Origin: Dipteronia dyeriana
Lineage: Eukaryota; Streptophyta; Magnoliopsida; Sapindales; Sapindaceae
Reading direction: 5' to 3'
Assembly: GCA_032871835.1 (NCBI GenBank)
Contig: CM065297.1
Location: 71,969,253-72,033,252, forward strand
Length of the DNA: 64,000 nucleotides
Notes under the pieces: model-generated
Database searches by the model: none
Told to the model about the DNA's origin: nothing
The model's input: the letters and a program-made list of their open reading frames with translations, nothing else
Made by a program: the position numbers and the translations under genes
Shown: positions 47,776-59,745 of the stretch, one piece after another
How the letters are laid out: each line of letters begins with the position of its first letter
Numbering within the stretch: position 1 is the first letter of the stretch

Positions 47776-47956
47776 GAAAAAAATGTTGTCAAACCCTAAA
47801 GGTCTCAGTGTCTCACACGACTCTCACTTTCTTTTTTCTCAGTCTCTCTCAGTCGCTGCCGCTTCTCTTCTTTTCTCGTTGCCACTTCTCTTTTCTCTCA
47901 CTGGCCTCCGGCCCTCCACCGATCTGTGACTCTCTCCGTCTACGGCCGCATCACTG

Positions 47957-48846
47957 GTAAGAGTCGACCTCTTCTCTTAATTCGTTTTTTATTTTGCTTT
48001 TTTTTTTTAAGTTTTATTTTGTTATTTTGCATCACTGGTAATCGGCCGCATCACCGATTTATGTTTTGAACTCTGATACATGTTTGAAATTCATCGTATT
48101 GTACTTTTCCAATCAATAAATTGCTTTTGGGATATTTTTAGAAACCAAATTGCACTATTGCAGAGACTCACAGTTCTGGAGAAAAATTAAAGTTTTGTTG
48201 TAAGCTTATTTGGAACGTTAGAAATCACGAGTTAAGAGGATCCAATTATGAATTAGCATTGATGATGTGTGGTATCTATATCTATATACTAGTCAGAGCA
48301 TTGTGAACTCAAACTTTAAAGAAATCGAGGACTTCGTGATTGCCTGATGTGATTTACTAGCTAGGGACTCTTAAATGGTTTTTGTTCCCTAAAATGTGGG
48401 CTAGATTTAAGAAAGCAGTCTATATTCCATTTTGGGGACTTGAACCTCTAAGATTCTAATTTACTATTTATTGGTGATCAATGCCCTTGCAAGTATACTG
48501 TGTTTTTGTATAGATGTTAGATAGTAGGCTATACATCTGATCTCTAATTTCTTGGTTTATTTAGGGATGTTGATTTTGAAATAATAGTTGTTTTGATTTT
48601 ATATTAATATATATCATTAATATGAAATAATTCTTTCTGGCATGATATGTTGTTTAATTAACAAGTTGCCTAAAAAAATTAACAAGTTTGCCTTATATTT
48701 TATTTTTTATAGCATGTGGTCCATGTGGATACTTATTGAAATATGTGTTATTCACATTTTGCAAATATGTGTTACTTATATTTAATTAACAAGTTTTCTT
48801 TACTGATACAATTATCCACATTTTAATTGTTATTCACATTTTACAG
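47957..48846 (+). other. Predicted 5'-UTR intron of the hAT transposase gene (890 bp)
   Basis: Donor CACTG|GTAAGAG and acceptor TTCACATTTTACAG; the start codon follows 11 bases after the acceptor. T-rich interior as in plant introns. Confidence 0.65.
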
Positions 48847-48857
48847 ATCAAATATCC

Positions 48858-50540
48858 ATGGATTCCAATGAAGTTGATAACAATAATTTTACCATCGACT
48901 CAGAGAGTATGGAAAAGGAGAATGATGGTGATACACAAGTAGAAAATACTGGTGGTGATACTAGTAAAGAGAAGAAAGTTGTACAGAGCAAGCCTTCTCG
49001 TAAAAGGAAGGAGACTTCAAAGGTTTGGAACGTTTTTGTGAAGCTGCCACGAGGTAAAGATGGCAGGTTACGGTGCAAATGTAAGGGTTGTAGTAAGACA
49101 TATCTTTGTGAAAGTATTCATGGCACAGGTAATATGATATGACACATGTCATCTTGCACTAAGCTTGCACATCATGATTTAAAACAAATGCTATTGAATA
49201 AAGGTAGTCAAGGTGATATGGTAGTGACTAATCGTAAGGATCCTCAAGTAGTTCGGGATATAATATCTGCTGCCATTATTTCACATGATTTACCTTTTAA
49301 ATTTGTAGAGTGGTCATGGATTAGAAGACTTATTGAATATTTGTGTGATGATGTCACTTTGGTGTCTAGGAACACTGCGAAAGCCGATGTGTTAAGGTTG
49401 TTTTCTAGAGAAAAACAAAAGATAAAAACAATGCTAGAAAATACTCTTTGTAGGATTTGTTTGACAAGTGATTTGTGGACTTCTATAAATACCGATGGGT
49501 TTTTATGTCTCACAGCACATTTTCTTGATGGAAATTGGATTTTACAAAAGAAAGTGCTAAATTTTTGTATAATGTTACCACCACATGATGGAGTGTCCTT
49601 AGCTCACAAGATATATACATTTTTATGTGAATGGGGAATTGAAGAGAAGATATTTTGGATTACTTTGGATAATGCTTCATCCAATAAATCGTTTTTCGAT
49701 ATTTTGAAAACTCAATTGAACTTAAAGAAGGCACTTATAAGTGATGGAGATTTTTTACACATTCGTTGTTGTGCCCATATTGTTAATTTGATTGTTCAAG
49801 ATGGCTTGAAGGAAATAGATGATGTTGTCCTTAAAATTCGTGATTGTATTAGATATATTAGAGGATCACAAGTAAGAAAGCAAACGTTTTTAGGTTGTTG
49901 TAAGCAAGTTTCTTTGGAGTCTAAGATGGGTTTGAAGCAAGATGTTCCAACTAGGTGGAATTCAACTTTTCTTATGCTTCAAAGTGCTATTTATTATCGT
50001 CATGCTTGGTGTTCTTTAGAGTTGAGTGATAATAATTTCAAGCATTGCCCTAGTCCGAGTGAGTGGGAAAAAGTACAGAAAATTTTCTTTTTTTTACAAT
50101 ATTTCTATGATCTTACTTGTGTTTTCTCGGGAACAAAGTACCCAACTTCAAATCTGTTTTTCCCTAAGGTGTTCTCAACTTATATGTTTTTGAAGCAAAA
50201 CATGGAAAATAGTGATGTGTTCTTGAAAAAGATGGCCATTCAAATGTATAGTAAATACCACAAGTATTGGGGTCAGTTTAGTGTTATCTTGGCAATAGCT
50301 TTGATTTTAGATCCTCGCTATAAGATGACGTTTGTGGAGTTTGCTTACAAGAAGGTTTATGGCATTGATTCATCGGAGGTAGACATTGTTCGAAGCAAGT
50401 TGTTATCATTGTTCAATGAGTACACGTTCACTTCAATGAGTACAAGGGGATCTAGTTCAACATCATTATCTAGTTTTAGTAAAGGTGGTGACATCATGAC
50501 CTATACGGGCGGTGACATCTTCGGTACAAACATTATGCGG
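48858..50540 (+). pseudogene. hAT transposase, BED zinc finger type (RICESLEEPER/DAYSLEEPER-like), exon 1
   Basis: ATG 48858; one frame of 561 codons with a single TGA (49140-49142). An acidic N terminus leads to a BED finger (W-N-V-F-V, CKCKGC, then H-G-T-G-N ... C). The TGA falls in the finger at a position usually basic, so CGA-to-TGA is likely. The transposase core shows LTSDLWTS (first catalytic Asp region), ITLDNASSN (second), RCCAHIVNLIV, and PTRWNSTFLML. Without the stop it would be a near-complete enzyme that moves hAT elements. The C-terminal dimerisation region is only partly present in the next exon. The hAT MITEs nearby have different ends, so it need not be their mobiliser. Confidence 0.9.
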
Positions 50541-50645
50541 GTAATTTTTGACTTTTTTTATTTTTCAGCTATTATTTTTCTGGTTTTCAGCTGTTATTTT
50601 TCTGTTTTACAGCTGTTATTTTTCTATTTTGTTTTATAATTTCAG
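50541..50645 (+). other. Predicted second intron of the hAT transposase gene
   Basis: Donor CGG|GTAATT at phase 0. T-rich, with the segment CAGCTGTTATTTTTCT repeated three times, each giving a potential acceptor before ATTTCAG at 50645. The frame otherwise runs into a hydrophobic nonsense tail to 50639, supporting splicing. Confidence 0.5.
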
Positions 50646-50756
50646 TTAACTATATGTACAAGAGTATAAAGCTTATAGCCAACAAGAATATTCAACTGTT
50701 TGCAACCAAAAATCACAGTTGGAGCTATACTTGGATGAACCAAAACTTGAATTGTC
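50646..50756 (+). pseudogene. hAT transposase, start of C-terminal dimerisation region
   Basis: One frame reads KSQLELYLDEPKLELST, matching the 'S-x-L-x-x-Y-L-x-E-P' segment at the beginning of the hAT dimerisation domain. That frame cannot be joined cleanly to exon 1 because of an early TAA, so there is an indel or other damage. It stops at the LTR junction. Confidence 0.7.
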
Positions 50757-51249
50757 GACTTAGAACTCGAAATCAATAGAATGAGTAATTGAAATGACCG
50801 GAACTCAATCATGAAAAAACTAAGACTAAAATCAAGTTCAAGATCCATGTTATACAAACATAGAAACAAACAAACACATTTCACACAAGAATGCAAACTA
50901 CATAGAGATAGTCTCCAATCATGCATTTTCCAAAACATGCTACTCTCATACCAATGCATGAGCATTCAACTTCAAGTGTGTGAAAGTGTTATACCAAATG
51001 ATGTGCTACGATGCAGGGACACAAATGTATGAATTGTGTGTGTGTGCGCCTACGCCTTGCAAGAGGAGGAAGAATCTTGATACCTTAGCGTCCAAGTAAG
51101 CATATATCCTCTTGAAGACAAACTTTGCATGCGAAGTCGTTTTCCATCATTGAAGACCTATCTAATCACGAACCACCTAAGGAACTAAGCAATACAAACA
51201 AAGAGCGTTTTGTTATGGAATCAATCCAACACAAATCTAAAACCTAACA
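50757..51249 (-). repeat. Element E 3' LTR, truncated
   Basis: The last 493 bp equal 58154-58646 (same length, high identity). The first about 1.68 kb of the LTR is missing where it meets hAT sequence. Ends CCTAACA followed by the PPT. Confidence 0.9.
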
Positions 51250-53367
51250 ATCTCCCCCTTTGGCTATTCTATTACAAAACCTCAAACTCACCATACAATG
51301 ACCACTCATAGTTGATTGCCTTCCCACATCTCACATCCTTACATTACAATGAGAACCCTAAACTAACATATCTTCAAGTCTTTATGAGTCTTCAAGATTC
51401 TCCTCTTTAATCATCAAGGCACCAGTGAGACATGCACAACCAAACAAACAAGAGATCTTCTACAAAGAAGATTGGTGAGATACATCCACAAAAATAAAAC
51501 AAGAAATCATTTATCTCATATAAAAGTTCACTTTAAAGCACTCCCTTTAGTTCCTTAACCTCAAAATACAAGAATTCTTTACTCCCCTTTAAGAAAAGAA
51601 CTCTCCCCCTTAATACAAGAATGTCGATAATCCACAAAGAGGTACATTTATTCCACACATGGTGAGGTATACATTTCTCCCCCTTTTTTGTCAAGGAAAA
51701 GTCAAAGAGACAAACAAGGGATAATCAAGGGAATTGAGTCAAATATATGAGATAAGTAACATGCATTCTCAATGTTCAATTATGTCATGTTTTTATCAAA
51801 ATAAAATCATGTGAACTTATCATAAAAGAGAACAAAGTCTAGCATACTATGCTCCCCCTTGATAAGTGCTCTATCTAAGATTAAGATAGGATATTGTTCA
51901 CAATGATATCCATACAATCATACAATGAAGCAATTTTAAAGAAATTCAACAAAATAAGCTCCACAAATTATGAAAGATACACCAAGATTTTTCAATCTCT
52001 CTCATAATTCTTCTAAAATTGCTAGCAAATCAAATTCACTTGTAAGCAAAATAAGTGTGTGTGTGGATTTGCTTCAAACATATATAAAGGAGTAATTGGA
52101 TCATCAACATACAAACCATATCAACATCTATTCATCCTAAGCTTTTCCATAAAAGGTTAAACCGATTATCATCCAGAAATGTTTGCTTTTAAGAGAATAG
52201 ATTTCAACATATGAGCGTGTGTGTGCATGTGACTTAGAATTCCATTTCTGTTTTTCAACCCGAGCAATCAAAATTTTCAACTATACTCCCTTAAGCCTTC
52301 CTCCATTTCTTTTTAGGTTTTGAATCAAAGATTTTTTTTTATTGATTATTTGCAACACTTCTTTGATTTTTTTTTAAACATAAAAATATGCACTTCATGA
52401 TGGCTTTCACTCATCACAATGGTGTAGCCCTTTCCTACATTAAGTGGCTGTACAACCAAAGTGTGTAGCCCTTTTCATGAAGGTTCTCATTGAGTTCTAT
52501 ATAGTTGCCAAAGCAAAGTGGATACTAACCATAGGTCATCTAAAATGTACTAGTCAAAAGACTTCAAGGTGCATCCATAACTCACATATCTTCAAACTCA
52601 ACTTACTCAAACTAAACACATGAGAGAAGAAAAGTGTGCACTTTTGAAAACCATTTTTTTAAGGCTTAAAAGCACATGATCTAAAAGCAATACAAAGAGA
52701 TTTACTTAAGATCTTTACTTCTCAATAGAGTATCTTTCATTGAATATGAAGCTCGTATTTTTTTTCTTCAAAAGTATGCCACTCATCAATCAAACAAGCA
52801 TTTCACACATCATATATAAGATCATTGTTAACAAATCACTAAATGATCTTTAGAGAGCAAATGTCATCAAGATCCATATGAAAGCTATACTAGTTCTTTA
52901 ATATGACATGCTACATGATGTAATGCACACATAGAGTTGAAAAGATGAATCAAGAAAGCAACCTTTAGAGTAGAGATATACCTAGCAAGCTTTTTCATCA
53001 ACGTAAAGTCTTTGCCCTTTTTATGAGCTCTCTTGGCTTGTTTGTCCTCATGACAACAAGTTGTTGGTGTGTCTTCCTAAGAGAATAAAGACTAAACATC
53101 TCAACTCAAACAAACATATGAAATGACTTTCTCCAAAAGTCTTAACAAATTACACCAAATAGATTTCAAAATTGGACTTCTCTAAAGTCAACCAACAAAT
53201 TTTGACCATCATAGTAAAAGTATAAGAATATTAAGTCCATGTATTGACAAGAGACACCAAGTTTGAATAGTGAATCGAGCATATTACAAATGACTTAGTC
53301 AAGCTTCAAACTTAGAACTCTTAACAAACAAGAACAAAAAAAAATTATTCTCATATGTGCTACTCAA
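51250..53367 (-). other. Element E non-coding region with multiplied purine tracts
   Basis: PPT GCCAAAGGGGGAGAT (minus strand) at 51250-51264. Further G-rich tracts at about 51600-51612 (AAGGGGGAGAG), 51676-51690 (AAAAAAGGGGGAGAAA) and 51870 (CAAGGGGGAGCA). Otherwise similar to 13277-14900 of C1, without the C1 second ORF. Confidence 0.7.
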
Positions 53368-56300
53368 TCAAGTATGAGAGCACTCACCTTTGACCATATT
53401 GGTCTTAGCTGAACCAACACAAATAAAATCATGATCATTACTCATGGCAATATGAAATCTAGAAGATAAATCATCAACTATCTTCTTCATGAAAATATCA
53501 CTCATTTTAAACTCATTGTTATTGCCATGCACAAATATTTCATCAATACATGATATATGACCATCATGCTTTTTCACATTCTCATCCATACAAATCTTCT
53601 TGACATTCTTCTTCACATGTTTATCATTATTATGCACAACATTCAATTATTTATCAATATCAACATGTTTAGAAGAAGGACTAGGAACCTTTTTCACATC
53701 ATGATTTTTAATCCAAACTTTCCTAGTAAGTTTCTTGACATGATCATGACCAATATGCACATTTTTCAAAACATCAAAACAATTATCATGTTTAGAACCT
53801 TTCAAAGAAGATTTGTTCAACTCACTAATATGCATATTATTCCCTAGTTTGCATTGTCTAATATATTCATAACATCTAGGCCTAATGTGACCAATCACAT
53901 TACAATAATGACAAACCGGAATAAATTTAGAAAAATTACCTTTTGAGTGTGCATGCTTTGGTTGAGAAATTCCATAGCTCTTCTTGTCTTTGTCTTTGGT
54001 TTTGGAAGAAATAGTCGTTGAGCCTTTTCTAATCCAAATTTTCTTAACACCATGCTTCTCATTACTACTAACAACATGCCTTGACTTATTCTTTGGCTTA
54101 CTATCATGCAAATTGACTTTATTAGTCACATTTTCAAACAAGTCAAACAAAGCATTATCAACCATTTTATGCATAGTATTATGAGGCACAACATGTGTTT
54201 TCACAAGCAAGTCATCAACAATATTTTTCTCAACATGCTTTTCTAAGGTCTTCCTAGGTCTAGATCTAGATTCATACATGGATGATTTCCTAGGACCATT
54301 CATCAAAGACATATCATAAAAATCATTCTCATATTCGCATTTACGAATGTATTCATAGCATCTAGGTCTTATATGTCCTACCATGTTACAAAAATGGCAA
54401 ATAGGTACAAATTTGAGAGGGTTACCTTTAGCTTGAGCATTTGAAGTAGTATACATTCTCACATTATTACCTCTTTGATGTCCATTCCTTGATGATTTGT
54501 CTTTTGCATGAGAAAATGATGATTTTTGTCTTTGACCTTATTGAGAATTTCCTTTGTTGCTCCTTGTTGATGTTGAGGCACCTCCGGTTGCATCCATGGC
54601 TTCACCGTTAGAGAGAGTACCTATATTCATTTTACCACATGCTTTGACAAAAGTAGAATTGTTAAATAAAGGTTTAACCTTTTCATTCACATAACCTATT
54701 CATCTTTTGTCACTAGGATGCTTACCAATCTTGATGAGAGTTTCTACTTTACTAGCACTAGATGACATCTTACCTATCATCTTGTTAGCCTCATCAAGCT
54801 TATCACTAAGCATTTTCTCTTGACACTCATGCTTACTAATTTTGACTCTAAGTACATTTTCAAGTCTTTGAGCATGATCAAGAGAATCAATCTTTTTGCT
54901 CAACTTCTTGTTTCAAAATTCCTAGTCTTTCATTACTATCTTTCAAGTTATTCTCTAGACTAAGGATTTTGTCTTTAAGCTTTTTATTCTCTTTTTGCTT
55001 ATTCTCTCCTTCCATGATAAACAACTTCATAGTAAAGTCTTCTTTCAAAACATCTAGCTCTTGAGCACTTTCTTCTATCTTTGAAAAATATTTTTCAATG
55101 GTTTCTTTATGCTCCTTAATGACTTTACATTGCTTGTTTAGCTTCTCCAAAGACATATTCTTCTCATTTTCAAGAGCTTTGATTATCACCACTAAATTGG
55201 CATTGATCAACTTCAACTTATTGTTCTCATCATTCTTCTCGACATTTTCACTAGTTAGTTGATGGATATTGTCATTTAAGCTTGTTTCATCATGATGTGA
55301 GGAGAATTCATTATCTTCATTACTTGAAGAGTATTCACTTTCCTCACTACTTAAGGATTCTTCACTACTATCCTCAAATCCTCCTTCATATATGGCCATA
55401 TGAGCAACACAATTTCTAGATTATTCATGAATATCCGAGGACTTCTTTTCCTCTTCCACATTACTCACATCACTCAAAGTAGCCGCCATTGCTAAGCCTT
55501 TCTTAGACTCTTTCTTCTCATTAGCACTCTTGGTAGAAATAAATCCAATCCCATTACATTCAAGACATCGAATTAGCTTCTTCTTAGATTTATCCTTACA
55601 ATCTACCATTTCTTTTAGAGTGATCTTTTTATCAACTTCCTCTCTCTTAGAACATATGTTCTTTAGAAATTTCTTGAAAGCTATCACCATACTAACTATA
55701 TCATCTTCACTCTTCTCATTAGTCACTTTGAGTTTTATTCCCTTATCCTCAAACTTTGGCTTGAACCCAAGCTCATATGCTTGTAGAGACCCAAGAAGCT
55801 CATCAACCCTCATAAGATCAACGTTCTAGCTTTCTTCAATTGTGGTCACCTTTGCTTTAAATCTCTTAGGTAAGGATCTTAAGATTTTCCAATTAATTCT
55901 CTCTTGTGGATATAGGTATCCCAAAGTTTGACTTTGATTGGTGATATTCAAGAGACTAGTTTGAAAGTCTACTAACTTCTTATCCTCATCCATAACAAGA
56001 CTTTCAAATTGAGAGGTAAGCATTTGTACTCTTGACCTTCGAACCGCCAACGTACCCTCATTGATAGTTTGCAAAGTATCCCATGCTTCTTTTACTGATT
56101 CGAGGTTTTGGATGTAGATAAATTGAGTACCATCTATACCACCAAATATTGCATTCATTGCCCTATGATGCCACTTAGTATTATCAAATTCAATAGTCGT
56201 CCATTCGGCTCTCGGCTTCAAAATCATAGTGCCATCTTCTTGCCTTTTGGCAGGTATCTCATAACCTTCCTCAATACTCATCCATGCCTTTTCATTGATG

Positions 56301-56402
56301 GATCTAATATAGGCTCTCATCCTAATTTTCCAAAAGGAGTAGTTACCACTATTCAAGAGTAGATCTAGCACTAGATGCACCTTCCAACATACAATCACCC
56401 AT
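53368..56402 (-). pseudogene. Element E gag with one degenerate and two intact zinc knuckles
   Basis: Probable ATG 56402-56400, 57 bp from the PBS. The copia gag core (NYSFWKIRMRAYIRS, WHHRAMNAIFGG, EAWDTLQ) leads to a first knuckle CLECNGIGF in which His and the last Cys are lost (about 55560). A Ser/Glu-rich acidic stretch and a long coiled-coil-like region (55399-54700) follow. Then come two knuckles, CHFCNMVGHIRPRC (about 54400-54359) and CHYCNVIGHIRPRC (about 53916-53875), each followed by YEYIR. Lesions include stops at 55826, 55421, 54700, about 54540 and 53647, plus frameshifts near 56350 and 54895. C1 has one knuckle of the second type, so this module was duplicated here. Confidence 0.87.
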
Positions 56403-56458
56403 AGCACAAAAACAACAAACACTATAAAATGGACCTATCTAATTACTTCTAGACACCA

Positions 56459-56470
56459 GCTCTGATACCA
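56459..56470 (-). other. Element E primer binding site
   Basis: Reverse complement TGGTATCAGAGC, two bases from the LTR; Met-tRNA type. Confidence 0.9.
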
Positions 56471-56849
56471 ATTGTAAATTCCCTTAACCAATTATAGCGT
56501 AAAATATACCTAGAGGGGGGGGGGGGGGTGAATAGGTATATGCTCACATTTTAATCTTCCTAAAAAACATAAGCAATCTTATACAACACTTAGTACAATA
56601 TCCAAAATGATATATGACAAAGCAAATGTTCAAGTGACACAAATCAACTAAGTGAAGAAATTAAAGATGCTAAAAATCAACACAAGATATTTATGTGGTA
56701 AAAAATCCTAAGAGGAAACATCCACGGGTTGATACCACAACCACCGGCAAAAGCAAATCCACTATTTCAAAATAGATTCACACACTCAAGCAATCACACA
56801 TGCTCTACAAGCTATCACTCTCACTCTATCCTTGAACCTAGTGATCTAC

Positions 56850-57065
56850 TAAGCTGACTTCCTATCCAATACCCCCTGTCTCTAGGAAGATTCCTTGCTC
56901 ACCTATCAGGATCCTTCTAACCCTAGGCAAGACTTCTTGTTCAACTATCCGAGTCCTCCTGACTCTAGTTGAGACTTCCTTGCTTAGTTATCCAGATCTC
57001 CCTGATCCTAACTAAGACTTCCTTACTTGACTATCTGGATCACCCCGATCCTAGCCAAGTCAAAA
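56850..57065 (-). repeat. Tandem array, about 4-5 units of 42-43 bp, in the E LTR
   Basis: GACTTC or a variant at about 56888, 56931, 56973, 57016 and 57059; units include CCTGATCC/CCTCCTGACTC and TTGCTNANCTATC. Opposite-strand counterpart of the C1 array. Confidence 0.82.
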
Positions 57066-57850
57066 CAGCACTCACTTCAACAGGAGACTTCAACCTTTTA
57101 CAAGGCAATGATCTAAGTTGATGCAAATGATGCAAACACAAACAAATATAGCAAGTATGTCAAACACACTCTATGAACATGCAACAAGATAACTAGATAA
57201 TGCTTTCAAAGATCAATCATAAATATATCTAGAAAACCTAAGCATGTTATCAACTAAGAACCAAATCAATGAAATGAATATACCAATTGATGTAGACCTA
57301 GCTCTTAGAAAATGAAATTAAATCTAGAAATAGTCAATCAAGCATAAGAGCAAAAGATTTCTAGAAACAATTTCATGATTATCAAGTTTAACACAAATCA
57401 ATCAACTTATCACAAATCTAGCTAAACTTGAAAAACAATTGAAAAAACCACAACATGCAATAAAAATCATCATAGTCATGCTTCTTAATCAAAAGACATC
57501 AATCAATAAGAAGATCTAAGAAGAAAACTAAGAAGAAGAAGATTTTACCAACAAGGATGAAAATCACGAACTAAAGATCTGCTCACAACGTGAGATATAT
57601 ACATCCTTTGGTTCTGTAAATACTTTTAGTTTGTAGAAATCTTCAAGACACTCGAAATCGGTTTTTGAATCAAGTGATTCGGAGTTGAAATGAAGAAGTT
57701 ATCACAAAAACAAAAATCAAAATGTTGAGAGAAAATTTCTGCACTTGTTCTTCAAATTCGTTTTTCTCAACTTATGATGAATGAGAGAGAAGGAGAGGTT
57801 TTAAAGAGAGAATGACCAAATGAACTTTTTGCCCCCCTTCCTTAGTGTCT

Positions 57851-57947
57851 CCCTGAGATGGTGCATGGGCATCTCAGGGCAGAACACTCTTGGGGCCGAG
57901 ATGGCCACGCGCCATCTCGTTGGTGCATGGTGATGGCTTAAGCCATC
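57851..57947. repeat. Three consecutive perfect hairpins in the E LTR
   Basis: 57851-57860 CCCTGAGATG pairs perfectly with 57870-57879 (9-base loop). 57897-57905 CGAGATGGC pairs perfectly with 57911-57919 (5-base loop). 57932-57947 GATGGCTTAAGCCATC is a perfect palindrome. GAGATG/GATGG words are shared. The surroundings are AT-rich. Confidence 0.88.
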
Positions 57948-58646
57948 GCACCTTACCCCTTGCGCTCCCCTCGCTCTCTTCGACCCTTCTTTGGCCTCCG
58001 AACTCCAAATTCGAATCTGTTTGAAGATTACGAATTGAGAATCCCTCATGGACATGGAAATAAAATATAATCAATCCATAAAATAAGAATTTGACTCGAT
58101 ATATGAAGACGAAGACAATGTATGCAACATGAGTTGAAAGTGTAGTATCTTTTGACTTGGAACTCGAAATCAATAGAATGAGTAACCGAAATGACCAGAA
58201 ATCAATCATGAACAATCTAAGACTAAAATCAAGTTCAAGATCCATGTTATACAAACATATAAACATACAAACACATTTCACACAAGAATGCAAACTACAT
58301 AGAGATAGTCTCCAATCATGCATTTTCCAAAACATACTACTTTCTTACCAATGCCTGAGCATTCAACTTCAAGTGTGTGAAAGTGTTATACCAAATGATG
58401 TGCTACAATTCATGGACACAAACATATGAATTATGTGTGTGTGCACCTACGCCTTGCAAGAGGAGGAAGAATCTTGATACCTTAGCATCCAAGTAAGCAT
58501 ATACCCTCTTGAAGACGAACTTTGCATGCGAAGTCGCTTTCCATCATTGAAGACCGGTCTAATCACGAACCACCTAAGTAACTAAGCAATACAAACAAAT
58601 AGCATTTTGTTATGGAATCAAGCTAACACAAATCTAAAACCTACCA

Positions 58647-59745
58647 ATATGATTTGTTATGAATGCCATCTTTTGAGGATTTGATGGGCATCAATTCTTC
58701 TACATCCAAAATCTTGAATTCGCAAAGAAAGCTTGGGATACTCTCCAAGTTACTAATGAAGGAACCTCAGCGGTGAAGAAATTGAGGCTTCAAATGTTGG
58801 CATCACAATTTCAAGGTTTAAGTATGGGTGAGAAAGAAAAGTTCGAAGACTTCCAATTCTGGCTTCTTAATATTTCTAACCAATGCCAAGCACTTGGAGT
58901 ACCTATCTCAAAAGAGCGTTTAAATTGGAAAATCCTTAGATATCTTCCTAAGAGATTTAAATCAATGGTGATGTCCATTGAGGAAAGCAAGGATATGGAT
59001 AGTATGAACATCGATGAGTTGCTTGGGTCTCTCCAAACTTATGAGATGTGCTTAAAAGCCAAAGATCAAGAGTAAGGGAATTGCTCTCAATGCTATTGAG
59101 GAGGAGAGTGACGATGAAAATGAAGAAATGGCACTCTTGGTTAGAAGGTTCAAGAAGTTTCTAAAGAAGATTGTCAAGCCTAAAGGAAAATCTTCTAAGG
59201 AAAAAGGAGTCAAGAGAACATCATCTCCAAGGATTTTGAAGAATAGTCAAGCCATGAACAAGAAAGAGGTTCAATGCTATAATTGTCAAGGCTTTGGTCA
59301 CTTTGCTAGTGAGTGCACCAAGAATCCATCTAAGAAAGACAAGAAAGGCAAAGTGTTGGTGGCTACTTGGAGTGATGATAATTCTAGTGATAATGAGAGC
59401 TCGAGTAGTGAGTCTTCAAGTGATGAAGAGTTGGTGAGCAACTTTGTAGCTTTAACGGCTTCTCATTCTTCACTAGATATTGGTAGTACAATATCTTTGA
59501 ACAAGAATCTTGATGTAAATAATGATGGAATCTCTAGTTCCATTCCTACTAATCTTGAGTTGTTGAAAAAGATAGAAAAGCTTGAAGAAGCTAGAGACAA
59601 TGGTCAAAGAAAAGTAGTTGAGAAGGATGATTTGATCAAGAAACAACTAGATGAGTTTGTGGTTGTTACTCGTAGACTTCTTGGTAAAAAAGGTGATACT
59701 ATAAAGAAGTTTAGAGAACTTGAAATGATTAACCTTGAGAAGTAA
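58647..59745 (+). pseudogene. Element C2 gag fragment
   Basis: Starts inside gag at the M-N-A-I-F region and follows C1 gag closely, with knuckle CYNCQGFGHFASEC intact (about 59274-59315). CAA codons are present at two places where C1 has TAA. A frameshift lies near 59060. It stops in the coiled-coil region at about 59745. Copies missing on both sides: left cut by E, right by an inverted C fragment. Confidence 0.87.

Larger units (their letters stand above)
47526..50756 (+). mobile_element. hAT transposon with transposase gene, 3' end lost
   Basis: Left end TAGGGGTGTCAATATGGGTC, followed to about 47705 by many ACGGGTC, GACACGAC and AACCCGTTT words in both orientations, a subterminal repeat array. 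Then TATA box, 5' UTR with intron, and the transposase. The right terminal repeat is gone: sequence switches to an LTR at about 50757. Left flank TCTGAGAG is the presumed target. Confidence 0.85.
50757..58646 (-). mobile_element. Pol-less Sirevirus-like LTR element E
   Basis: Minus strand: 5' LTR 56473-58646, PBS, gag (about 56402-53368), non-coding region, several purine tracts, and a truncated 3' LTR. No PR, IN, RT or RH is visible. Related to C1 in gag and in the post-gag region but with a diverged LTR. It inserted in the gag of element C2 (resumes at 58647). The target-site partner is lost with the left flank. Confidence 0.82.
56473..58646 (-). repeat. Element E 5' LTR
   Basis: TGTAAATTCCC...AACCTACCA, 2174 bp. 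Contains a G run (about 56515-56527), the 42-43 bp array, and a cluster of three GC-rich hairpins. Confidence 0.9.
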
